Shown: positions 1-4,474 of the stretch, piece after piece
Layout of the letters: each line of letters opens with the position of its first letter
How positions within the stretch are numbered: position 1 is the stretch's first letter
Source of the DNA: JASGDB01 sp049841315
Lineage (GTDB): Bacteria > Bacteroidota > Bacteroidia > Flavobacteriales > Weeksellaceae
Length of the DNA stretch: 5,143 nucleotides
NCBI GenBank assembly: GCA_049841315.1
Contig: JASGDB010000088.1
Location: 1-5,143, forward strand
Direction of reading: 5' to 3'
Notes under the pieces: model-generated
Told to the model about the DNA's origin: nothing
The model's database searches: none
The model's input: only the letters and a program-made list of their open reading frames with translations
Made by a program: the position numbers and the translations under genes

Positions 1-53
1 GTGCGGACTTGCTTCTGCTCGAAGATTTTAATTGAATTTTCTTTGCTCATCAT
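1..53 (-). CDS. 5' end of a BRO-N / phage antirepressor-like gene (partial)
   Basis: Reading the minus strand from the ATG at 53 (or the next ATG at 50) gives an open frame that runs off the left edge of the window. The peptide starts MMSKENSIKIFEQKQVRT. The stretch IKIFEQKQVR resembles the opening of BRO-N/antirepressor-like proteins that are frequent in Bacteroidota, where it is usually followed by a tryptophan-containing segment such as HWDEE; that part is outside the window. Such proteins are prophage- or accessory-associated and presumed to bind DNA; the function of the chromosomal copies is mostly unknown. The gene is divergent from the antitoxin-like gene at 161. Only 17 residues are visible, so the call rests on a short pattern match and could be wrong. 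Confidence 0.5.
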   Translation of the reverse strand, partial: MMSKENSIKIFEQKQVR

Positions 54-110
54 TTGTTATTTTTAGGGTTGGTTTTCCATACGAATATACAAAAATTGCA
101 GGAATAATAA

Positions 111-142
111 TTTGAAAATATATTTGAAAAACAGTATATTTG
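111..142 (+). promoter_or_regulatory. Bacteroidota-type promoter of the antitoxin-like gene
   Basis: A TTTG at 111-114 is separated by 20 bases from TATATTTG at 135-142, matching the Bacteroidota -33/-7 pattern (TTTG and TAnnTTTG). A second TATATTTG lies 16 bases upstream at 119-126, so there may be two start sites. Transcription would begin near 149, leaving a leader of only about 12 bases before the ATG at 161. Confidence 0.6.
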
Positions 143-150
143 ATTCAAAT
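138..150. promoter_or_regulatory. Possible operator palindrome overlapping the -7 box
   Basis: ATTTGA-T-TCAAAT is a perfect 13-base palindrome around T144. It covers the end of the -7 box and the expected transcription start. Antitoxins commonly bind such palindromes to repress their own operon, so this is a reasonable operator candidate. In DNA this AT-rich a palindrome of this size can arise by chance. Confidence 0.3.
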
Positions 151-160
151 TAATTGTGTG

Positions 161-481
161 ATGACAACGATTCCTTTAAAAATAAGCAACAACGATATTT
201 CCAGATTCAACCTTAAAGGAAAAAAGGAAATCACTTTTGCCGATTTGCAAAATCTGATAACATTGGAATTTGCAAGAAAAGCATTGAAAAAAGCCAACAA
301 AATCGCAAAAGAAAAAATGACACTGGAAGAAATCAATGCTGAAATAAAGGCAACAAGAAATGTATCACACAGTTTGTCATTCTTAATGGAACGAAGTGGA
401 ATGAAGACACGAGCGATAGCGAACTGGCGAAGCAATCTCTACAAAATTATTGAGATTGACTTCGTCGAACCACTTCGTTAG
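161..481 (+). CDS. Antitoxin-like protein with repeat-encoded C-terminus; toxin absent
   Basis: The product is 106 residues starting at ATG 161 (MTTIPLKISNND). A TTG at 140 in the same frame lies inside the -7 box and cannot be the start. Residues 1 to about 67 resemble small Bacteroidota antitoxins of the VapB kind: a short strand-forming N-terminus, a charged helical middle (EFARKALKKANKIAKEK) and the ending MTLEEINAEIKATRN, similar to the MTLEEINAEI tails of antitoxins paired with PIN-domain toxins. From residue 71 onward the codons lie inside the palindromic repeat at 373-508, so this tail is not part of the original protein. No toxin gene follows; the next gene is a glycosyltransferase. 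The likely reading is an antitoxin whose 3' end, and perhaps its toxin, was replaced when the repeat arrived. It may still be expressed, since the promoter is intact. The family assignment is by pattern only. Confidence 0.55.
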   Translation: MTTIPLKISNNDISRFNLKGKKEITFADLQNLITLEFARKALKKANKIAKEKMTLEEINAEIKATRNVSHSLSFLMERSGMKTRAIANWRSNLYKIIEIDFVEPLR

Positions 482-508
482 GTTTCCTCCTTTCGTCGGA
501 ATGACAAA
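373..508. repeat. 136-bp imperfect palindromic repeat (MITE/REP-like)
   Basis: The ends TTTGTCATTC (373-382) and GAATGACAAA (499-508) are perfect inverted repeats of 10 bases. Inside them AACGAAGTGG (390-399) pairs with CCACTTCGTT (470-479), and CGAAG plus CAATCTC (428-439) pairs with GAGATTG plus CTTCG (452-464) with a one-base bulge. The whole can fold into one long interrupted hairpin. The words GTCATTC, GGAACGAAGTGGAATGAAG, CAATCTCT and GGAATGACA are typical of a dispersed palindromic repeat that I associate with flavobacterial genomes. There is no room for a transposase, so movement would need help in trans. It provides the last 36 codons of the antitoxin-like gene. No clear target-site duplication is visible at the ends. 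Confidence 0.7.
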
Positions 509-555
509 GAGGACGCTTAAATTAAAATCATTTCTGAAATTTCCAAATTAACACA

Positions 556-571
556 TTTTCAAATTTTCAAA
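556..571 (+). repeat. Tandem octamer TTTTCAAA x2 before a TTG start
   Basis: Two perfect copies of TTTTCAAA (556-563 and 564-571) abut the TTG start codon at 572, and a degenerate copy, TTTCCAAA, lies at 540-547. Similar strings are common before genes in related flavobacteria, as far as I recall. The 8-base unit could change copy number by slippage. That would alter the spacing between leader and start codon but not the reading frame. Confidence 0.5.
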
Positions 572-1573
572 TTGACCACAATTTCCCTCATCATCGCCAT
601 TTTCAACCGCAAAGACGAACTTTTCGAGCTGTTGCAGTCGCTTTCTTTTCAGACCGATAAAGATTTTGAAATCATCATCGTCGATGACGGTTCTAAAATT
701 GATTTAAGACCAACTGCAGAACTTTTTAAGGAAAGTCTGGACATTCAGTTTTTCCGGAAAGACAATTCCGGTCCTGGTTTGACGAGAAATTACGGAGCAA
801 GACGGGCGAAAAACGACTGGCTGGTTTTTGTGGACAGCGATGTGATTGTGGAGAAAAACTACATAGAAAATATTAAAAAAAATATTTCGGAAATTCCGTG
901 TGATGCTTTTGGCGGTGCAGATAAAGCACATAAAGGTTTCAATCTGATGCAGAAAGCGATTTCGTATTCGATGACGTCGGTTTTTACAACAGGCGGAATT
1001 CGGGGAAACAAAAAAGCGGTCACGAAATTTCAACCCCGAAGTTTCAATATGGGCGTGAAAAAATCGGCATTTGAAAAAGTCGGCGGTTTTTCTGAAATGC
1101 GGATTGGCGAAGACCCAGATTTGTCGATGACACTTTGGGAAAACGGTTTTACAACGGCTTTTTTTGACAATATCGGAGTGTATCACAAGAGGAGAGTGGA
1201 TTTCGGAAAATTCTCAAAACAAGTCTATCAGTTCGGCTGTGCAAGACCGATTCTCAACCAAAGACACCCGAATTATGTGAAAATTTCGTTTGCGTTTCCG
1301 TCCTTATTTTTGATTGGATACGTTCTCGGATTTATAGAGTATTTCGCTTTCAGAAGAGGATTTATTCTGGCGATGTACGGTTTATATACATTTCTGATTT
1401 TCTTTCACGCTTTGTTCAAAACAAAAAACATCAGCATTGCGGGAATGACGATTATTTCTACTTATATTCAGATGTTTTCGTACGGTTACGGTTTCCTGAA
1501 ATCGTGGATTCTGCTGAATGTTTTCAGGATGAAACCGGAAGAAGCGTTTCCCGGCCATTTTTACAGAAATTAA
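572..1573 (+). CDS. Family 2 glycosyltransferase with C-terminal membrane segments
   Basis: The protein is 333 residues. An N-terminal GT-A domain (about 1-215) shows the family 2 pattern: TTISLIIAIFNR at the first strand, DDGS at 38-41 for nucleotide binding, DSD at 88-90 for the metal and sugar-nucleotide site, and GED at 179-181 in the acceptor or catalytic-base region. About 238-283 and 289-312 are hydrophobic and probably form two to three membrane segments, placing the enzyme at the inner membrane. Such enzymes transfer a sugar from an activated donor to a lipid or polysaccharide acceptor; donor and acceptor cannot be read from sequence. The start is TTG at 572: no ATG, GTG or CTG lies in this frame between the stop at 518 and the domain, and starting here gives the normal domain opening. 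No clear promoter or Shine-Dalgarno is visible, so it may depend on transcription from 135. It has no glycan-cluster neighbours in this window. Confidence 0.9.
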   Translation: MTTISLIIAIFNRKDELFELLQSLSFQTDKDFEIIIVDDGSKIDLRPTAELFKESLDIQFFRKDNSGPGLTRNYGARRAKNDWLVFVDSDVIVEKNYIENIKKNISEIPCDAFGGADKAHKGFNLMQKAISYSMTSVFTTGGIRGNKKAVTKFQPRSFNMGVKKSAFEKVGGFSEMRIGEDPDLSMTLWENGFTTAFFDNIGVYHKRRVDFGKFSKQVYQFGCARPILNQRHPNYVKISFAFPSLFLIGYVLGFIEYFAFRRGFILAMYGLYTFLIFFHALFKTKNISIAGMTIISTYIQMFSYGYGFLKSWILLNVFRMKPEEAFPGHFYRN

Positions 1574-1594
1574 AAATTGAAATTTGCGGTTAGA

Positions 1595-1641
1595 ACCTAT
1601 TTTCACCGACAAAAGTTTTAAAATTGTAAAATAAAATAGGT
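1595..1641. repeat. 9-bp inverted repeat in the glycosyltransferase-mdh gap
   Basis: ACCTATTTT (1595-1603) and AAAATAGGT (1633-1641) are perfectly complementary around a 29-base AT-rich loop. It lies just after the glycosyltransferase stop, but the long loop and the absence of a following T-run make it a poor intrinsic terminator. It could be a weak RNA structure or chance. Confidence 0.25.
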
Positions 1642-1673
1642 GAATCTGCCGACACATTTTTTTCTCAAAAAAA

Positions 1674-1704
1674 TTGGCTGAACTTTTAATATTCCCTAAC
1701 TTTG
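1674..1704 (+). promoter_or_regulatory. mdh promoter (TTG-N20-TAACTTTG)
   Basis: TTG at 1674-1676 and TAACTTTG at 1697-1704 are 20 bases apart, a close fit to the Bacteroidota -33/-7 consensus. Transcription would start near 1711, giving a leader of about 30 bases that is very A-rich and lacks a Shine-Dalgarno site, as is usual for highly expressed genes in this phylum. Confidence 0.7.
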
Positions 1705-1741
1705 AAAGTCAATTTTTAAAATAATCAAACAAAATAAATTT

Positions 1742-2668
1742 ATGAAAGTAACCGTAGTAGGAGCAGGAGCAGTAGGAGCTTCGTGTGCCGAGTATATCGC
1801 GATGAAAAATTTCGCTTCCGAAGTAGTATTGGTAGACATCAAAGAAGGTTTTGCCGAAGGTAAGGCAATGGATTTGATGCAAACCGCTTCCCTGAATGGT
1901 TTTGACACCAAAATTAGCGGAACTACCGGAGATTACAGTAAAACAGCAGGTTCTAAAGTTGCCGTTATCACTTCCGGAATCCCGAGAAAACCGGGAATGA
2001 CGAGAGAAGAACTTATCGGAATCAATGCAGGAATCGTAAAAGAAGTAACGGAAAATTTAGTAAAACATTCTCCTGATGTCATCATCATCGTGGTTTCCAA
2101 TCCTATGGATACTATGGCGTATCTGGTTCACAAAACTTCCGGACTCCCGAAAGAAAGAATTATCGGTATGGGAGGAGCTCTGGATTCTGCACGTTTCAAA
2201 TACAGACTGGCTGAGGCATTAGATGCACCAATTTCAGATGTGGACGGAATGGTGATTGCCGCTCACTCTGATACCGGAATGGTGCCTTTGATGAGCAAAG
2301 CAACAAGAAACGGAGTTCCCGTAACAGAATTCCTTTCCGAAGAACAGCAGAATTATGTATCCGAAGAGACCAAAGTCGGCGGAGCTACACTTACGAAACT
2401 TTTGGGAACTTCCGCATGGTATGCTCCGGGAGCAGCAGTTTCGGTTTTGGTACAATCAATCGTCTGCGACCAAAAGAAACTGATTCCTTGTTCATTAATG
2501 TTAAACGGCGAATACGGACAAAGCGATATTTGTCTCGGCGTTCCTGCCATTATCGGGTTCAGCGGTGTTGAAAAAATCGTGGACGTACCGCTTACCGATG
2601 CTGAAAAAGAAAAATTTGCAGAAGCCGCTAAAGCAGTAAGAGAAATAAACGGAGATTTGAAAGTATAA
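1742..2668 (+). CDS. mdh: Malate dehydrogenase (LDH-like type)
   Basis: The protein is 308 residues, the usual length for LDH-like malate dehydrogenases, and catalyses NAD-dependent interconversion of malate and oxaloacetate in the TCA cycle in the cytoplasm. Visible features in order: the Rossmann loop GAGAVG (7-12); Asp32 at the end of the second strand, favouring NAD over NADP; the mobile substrate loop PRKPGMTR with Arg82 and Arg88; VSNPMD (118-123); LDSAR with Asp148 and Arg151; and the catalytic His175 in AAHSDTGMVP. Arg at position 82, where lactate dehydrogenases have Gln, argues for malate as substrate. The catalytic segment reads HSDTGMVP instead of the commoner HGDTMVP; I believe this variant is normal in flavobacteria. 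The gene has its own promoter and a palindromic repeat 9 bases after its stop, so it is probably monocistronic. It is a core gene and anchors this otherwise accessory region. Confidence 0.97.
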   Translation: MKVTVVGAGAVGASCAEYIAMKNFASEVVLVDIKEGFAEGKAMDLMQTASLNGFDTKISGTTGDYSKTAGSKVAVITSGIPRKPGMTREELIGINAGIVKEVTENLVKHSPDVIIIVVSNPMDTMAYLVHKTSGLPKERIIGMGGALDSARFKYRLAEALDAPISDVDGMVIAAHSDTGMVPLMSKATRNGVPVTEFLSEEQQNYVSEETKVGGATLTKLLGTSAWYAPGAAVSVLVQSIVCDQKKLIPCSLMLNGEYGQSDICLGVPAIIGFSGVEKIVDVPLTDAEKEKFAEAAKAVREINGDLKV

Positions 2669-2676
2669 TCATTATA

Positions 2677-2709
2677 AAACCTCATAGGTTTTGGAAACCT
2701 GTGAGGTTT
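2677..2709. repeat. Nested palindromic repeat after mdh (REP-like)
   Basis: Arms 2677-2691 and 2695-2709 form a 15-base stem with one G-T wobble around the loop TGG. Each arm is itself a small palindrome, AAACCT-NNN-AGGTTT, so the unit is two tandem palindromes that can fold as one long or two short hairpins. No T-run follows, so it is a poor classic terminator. Hairpins with AAACCT/AGGTTT arms recur between genes in many flavobacteria; a role in mRNA 3' end protection or attenuation is possible. Confidence 0.7.
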
Positions 2710-2804
2710 AGTTGCATTAAAATAAACCACTATGGGCTTAGAGCCTGTGATATATTTTATTCAATAAATATTTTAAAGCGGACGGCGACCCTACTGAACC
2801 GAGT

Positions 2805-2915
2805 ATGCTGATGAGATTTATGGAATTTTTCTCAATGATTGGGATTGTATTTTTATTGATTTCAGTGATTTATTTTTCTTCTACGTTTGTAATGAAAAAT
2901 CTTCTGAGAGCGTAA
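2805..2915 (+). CDS. Small single-pass membrane protein, possibly 5'-truncated by frameshift
   Basis: From ATG 2805 the frame encodes 36 residues. Residues 11-25 (MIGIVFLLISVIYFS) form one hydrophobic membrane-spanning helix, flanked by charged ends and finishing KNLLRA. The frame is open back to the stop at 2748, and the codons just before the ATG encode YFKADGDPTEPS, with richer GC and protein-like composition, suggesting the true gene starts earlier. No ATG, GTG or TTG lies in that stretch. An ATG at 2732 in another frame begins MGLEPVIYF and hits a stop after 11 codons; restoring two bases in the AT-rich run near 2751-2760 would join the frames. A strong terminator begins 14 bases after the stop, which supports transcription. 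I do not recognise the family. It is either a genuine small protein or a broken gene. Confidence 0.4.
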   Translation: MLMRFMEFFSMIGIVFLLISVIYFSSTFVMKNLLRA

Positions 2916-2928
2916 TTTCTGAATTTAC

Positions 2929-2963
2929 AAAAAAACGCAACCCGAAAAGTTGCGTTTTTTTTT
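2929..2963 (+). terminator. Intrinsic terminator, hairpin copy 1
   Basis: A run of seven A and CGCAAC (2929-2941), loop CCGAAAA, then GTTGCG and nine T (2949-2963). The stem is at least 12 bases and ends in a long U-tract, a strong intrinsic terminator for the mdh/small-gene transcript. It can also work on the minus strand. It is the best-preserved of four related hairpins in this window. Confidence 0.85.
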
Positions 2964-2970
2964 ATTTTCC

Positions 2971-3004
2971 TTGAATAATAAGAATTAAAATTTGATTACA
3001 TTTG
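2971..3004 (+). promoter_or_regulatory. Promoter of the RHH-YafQ module
   Basis: TTG at 2971-2973 and TACATTTG at 2997-3004 are 23 bases apart, slightly wider than the other promoters here. Transcription would start near 3011. The short inverted repeat ATAAT-ACT-ATTAT (3013-3025) overlaps the ATG at 3024 and could be the antitoxin's operator. Confidence 0.55.
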
Positions 3005-3023
3005 TATTTAAAATAATACTATT

Positions 3024-3284
3024 ATGGATGCAGTTAAAGCCAATAAAAAATCAACTTCTTTGAGATTAAACGCAAGTCTTTATAATTACATTGAAAAAGA
3101 GGCAAAAAGACAGAACCGAAGCGTGAACAATTTCATAGAAACCACGCTTTACGATGCTGTCGGTTATCATGAACCTAACGAAAGACTGAAAAAAACAATA
3201 GAAGAATCTATTGCTGAAATGGATTCCTTGAAAAGGTACTCTTCTGCCGAGGAATTATTTAAGGATTTAGAAAATGAGTTATAA
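3024..3284 (+). CDS. Ribbon-helix-helix antitoxin of a YafQ-type module
   Basis: The protein is 86 residues. Positions 10-46 form a ribbon-helix-helix DNA-binding domain: a strand TSLRLNA, a helix LYNYIEKEAKRQN, the turn RSVN, and a second helix NFIETTLYDAV. Residues 47-86 are acidic and helical and would wrap the toxin. RHH dimers bind palindromes and repress their own operon, while the C-terminal part neutralises the toxin until a protease degrades it. The gene comes first in the module and overlaps the toxin gene by 11 bases, so translation is probably coupled. The pairing of an RHH antitoxin with a YafQ toxin parallels DinJ-YafQ, although sequence likeness to DinJ is not obvious. Confidence 0.85.
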   Translation: MDAVKANKKSTSLRLNASLYNYIEKEAKRQNRSVNNFIETTLYDAVGYHEPNERLKKTIEESIAEMDSLKRYSSAEELFKDLENEL

Positions 3285-3558
3285 GGTTACGGCATCCACT
3301 CGTTTTAAAAAGAGTATGAAAAATTACTTTTATATCGCTTCAAAAAAAGAAGCAATCGGAAAAGTGATTGATTTACTCACGGAAAACGGCTATCAAAGCA
3401 TTCCTCCGAATATGTATCCGCACAAACTGAAAGGAAATTATGCCGGTTGTTGGGAATGCCACATTCAGCCGGATTTGCTTCTCATCTGGAAACAGTTTGA
3501 AAATCCAGAAAAGGAAATTTTGTTGGTTGATGTAGGAAGTCATTCGGATTTATTCTGA
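3274..3558 (+). CDS. YafQ-family mRNA interferase toxin
   Basis: The protein is 94 residues, typical for YafQ/RelE-like ribosome-dependent endoribonucleases that cut mRNA in the ribosome A site. The segment HKLKGNYAGCWECHIQPDLLLIW (50-72) and the ending VDVGSHSDLF are hallmarks of the YafQ branch. Residues equivalent to the E. coli YafQ active site are all present: His50, His63 and Asp67 at identical positions, and His90 and Phe94 matching His87 and Phe91 after a three-residue insertion. The toxin therefore looks intact and active. Its start ATG at 3274 lies inside the antitoxin gene. A terminator begins at its stop codon. It is probably held inactive by the preceding RHH protein. Confidence 0.92.
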   Translation: MSYKVTASTRFKKSMKNYFYIASKKEAIGKVIDLLTENGYQSIPPNMYPHKLKGNYAGCWECHIQPDLLLIWKQFENPEKEILLVDVGSHSDLF

Positions 3559-3593
3559 AAAAAACTGCAACTCAGAAAAGTTGCGGTTTTTTT
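3558..3593. terminator. Bidirectional terminator between convergent toxins, hairpin copy 2
   Basis: Seven A plus CTGCAAC (3558-3571), loop TCAGAAAA, GTTGCGG plus seven T (3580-3593). On the plus strand the stem has one U-G wobble; on the minus strand that pair becomes a C-A mismatch, so termination should be stronger rightward. It begins at the last base of the yafQ stop and its T-run overlaps the minus-strand toxin's stop at 3592-3594, so one element serves both modules. Confidence 0.8.
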
Positions 3594-3897
3594 ATTCAAT
3601 TCCTTTTAATTTATTGATTTTTTCTTGTCCGCTATGTGCGTGAAGAATGGCGAGAATAACAATTTTATATCCGTCAATAATATAATAAATATGATATGGA
3701 AATTGTTTTAAAAGAATCGTTCTTGCTCTTTTGGCTTTGACTTCAAACCCTTTCGGAGAATTTAGAATGGTCTGCTTTGCTTCTTCTATTCTGTCCAAAA
3801 AATCATCGGTCAATTTCGGATTTATAACGAAGAAATAATCCAAAATTTCATCAATATCATTATCAACTCGCTCTTCATAGAAAAATTCATACATCAT
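3592..3897 (-). CDS. RelE/ParE superfamily toxin
   Basis: The protein is 101 residues, the normal size for RelE/ParE toxins. It shows the expected fold order: an N-terminal strand (YEFFYEERVDNDI), two helices carrying DEILDYF and the charged DDFLDRIEEAKQTIL, then strands with RARTILLKQFPYHIYYIIDGYKIVILAILHAHS (59-89). The FPYHIYYII segment and the strand ending in LHAH are characteristic of flavobacterial RelE/ParE toxins. The superfamily contains mRNA-cutting (RelE) and gyrase-poisoning (ParE) members; sequence alone does not settle which. The start ATG at 3897 overlaps the antitoxin stop as ATGA; a second ATG follows immediately, so the protein may start one residue later. Convergent with the YafQ gene. 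Confidence 0.88.
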   Translation of the reverse strand: MMYEFFYEERVDNDIDEILDYFFVINPKLTDDFLDRIEEAKQTILNSPKGFEVKAKRARTILLKQFPYHIYYIIDGYKIVILAILHAHSGQEKINKLKGIE

Positions 3898-4139
3898 ATT
3901 TTGTATTTTTCTCTTTTACTTTTGAGGAGCGTGTCAAAACTTTTCACGTTATCAGGGTTTTTATGATAACTTTCCAAACGTTCGTCCAATATTTTTTTGT
4001 GCCAATCGGGAATATCGGAATCTTGTGTTTCGGATTGGTTTTCGGCATTGGCAATTCCGTCCAAAATCCTCAAAATCCTTTCATCGGCTTGGTCGATAAA
4101 ATCGTGAAGTCTTTTCTTTAAATCTACTGTTGCCTCCAT
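3894..4139 (-). CDS. Antitoxin, putative addiction module component (PF09720-like)
   Basis: The protein is 81 residues, acidic and mostly helical. The N-terminal helix (DLKKRLHDFIDQADERILRIL, about 6-26) is followed by a polar linker and then IPDWHKKILDERLESY (43-58). This IP-W-KKILDERL pattern is characteristic of the small unstable antitoxins grouped as putative addiction module components and usually found upstream of RelE/ParE toxins, as here. The C-terminal half would occupy the toxin. No obvious DNA-binding domain is present, so autoregulation may be weak or act through the N-terminal helix. It has its own promoter at 4159-4192 and a 4-base ATGA overlap with the toxin gene, indicating coupled translation. 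Confidence 0.82.
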   Translation of the reverse strand: MEATVDLKKRLHDFIDQADERILRILDGIANAENQSETQDSDIPDWHKKILDERLESYHKNPDNVKSFDTLLKSKREKYKI

Positions 4140-4158
4140 CTTTATTTTTTTATCTAAA

Positions 4159-4192
4159 CAAATCTACAAAATTATTCTTATTTCTGTCCAAA
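4159..4192 (-). promoter_or_regulatory. Promoter of the minus-strand RelE/ParE module
   Basis: On the minus strand TTTG (4192-4189) is followed after 22 bases by TAGATTTG (4166-4159), the Bacteroidota -33/-7 pattern. The transcript would start near 4152 and leave a leader of about 12 bases before the antitoxin ATG at 4139. It diverges from the VapXD promoter about 65 bases away. Confidence 0.6.
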
Positions 4193-4214
4193 CATTTATT
4201 TTAAAAGAAATTAC

Positions 4215-4245
4215 AAAAAAACGCAACCCGAAAAATTACGTTTTT
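4215..4245. repeat. Hairpin copy 3, decayed on the plus strand, between divergent promoters
   Basis: The left arm and loop match copy 1 exactly over 24 bases from TTAC at 4211 onward, but the right arm reads ATTACG rather than GTTGCG. In plus-strand RNA this makes two C-A mismatches. In minus-strand RNA the same positions become U-G wobbles and a run of seven U follows, so the hairpin could still terminate leftward antisense transcripts. No gene ends here. Its position between two divergent promoters suggests a relic or an insulator. The altered arm also falls where a -33 box for the VapXD promoter would be. Confidence 0.65.
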
Positions 4246-4255
4246 AAAATTTTAT

Positions 4256-4263
4256 TATCTTTG
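4256..4263 (+). promoter_or_regulatory. -7 box of the VapXD-like module
   Basis: TATCTTTG fits the TAnnTTTG -7 consensus, 16 bases before the ATG at 4280. No good TTG lies 20-23 bases upstream; that position falls in the right arm of hairpin copy 3. The start would give an extremely short leader. AAGCGG just before the ATG is a weak Shine-Dalgarno-like stretch. Confidence 0.45.
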
Positions 4264-4279
4264 ATAAAAATAAGCGGAT

Positions 4280-4474
4280 ATGAAAACAGGCGACAGAGTT
4301 TTAATTGCTCCTCAGGTTACGGGAAGAGCCGATTGGACAGAGGCGACCGTTATAGAAGTGGAACAAAATCCTTATGTGGGCACAGTAATTACCGCAAAGG
4401 CTGATGACGGAGAAATTTTCTTTGAAAAAGAGGATATGTTCAAACTTTTGGATAGCGAACTATGTACGCAATAG
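4280..4474 (+). CDS. VapX-like partner (putative antitoxin) of VapD
   Basis: The protein is 64 residues. It begins MKTGDRVLIAPQ and continues with alternating hydrophobic residues (TVIEVEQNPYVGTVITAK, then DDGEIFFEKEDMFKLL), suggesting a small all-beta, SH3-like barrel with a short terminal helix. Its role is inferred mainly from position: it directly precedes vapD and overlaps it by 13 bases, the layout of the vapXD module of Haemophilus influenzae, in which VapX neutralises VapD. Size and the GDRVL-type opening fit, but I cannot confirm homology from sequence alone. If it is the antitoxin, its fold differs from the RHH and helical antitoxins of the two neighbouring modules. Confidence 0.7.
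   Translation: MKTGDRVLIAPQVTGRADWTEATVIEVEQNPYVGTVITAKADDGEIFFEKEDMFKLLDSELCTQ

Noticed and set aside
140..160. TTG at 140 as start of the antitoxin-like gene
   Set aside because: It lies within the -7 promoter box and before the expected transcription start. ATG 161 gives a natural N-terminus.
704..1186. Minus-strand 160-codon frame inside the glycosyltransferase
   Set aside because: It is antisense to a convincing family 2 glycosyltransferase, has no recognisable domain and a biased His/Arg/Cys/Phe composition typical of shadow frames.
1575..1741. Riboswitch or tRNA in the gap before mdh
   Set aside because: No cloverleaf, TTCGA-type loop or known aptamer core is visible. The gap is explained by a weak inverted repeat and the mdh promoter.
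2353..2730. Minus-strand 125-codon frame overlapping the 3' part of mdh
   Set aside because: It is antisense to well-conserved mdh codons and crosses the palindromic repeat; no domain or promoter supports it.
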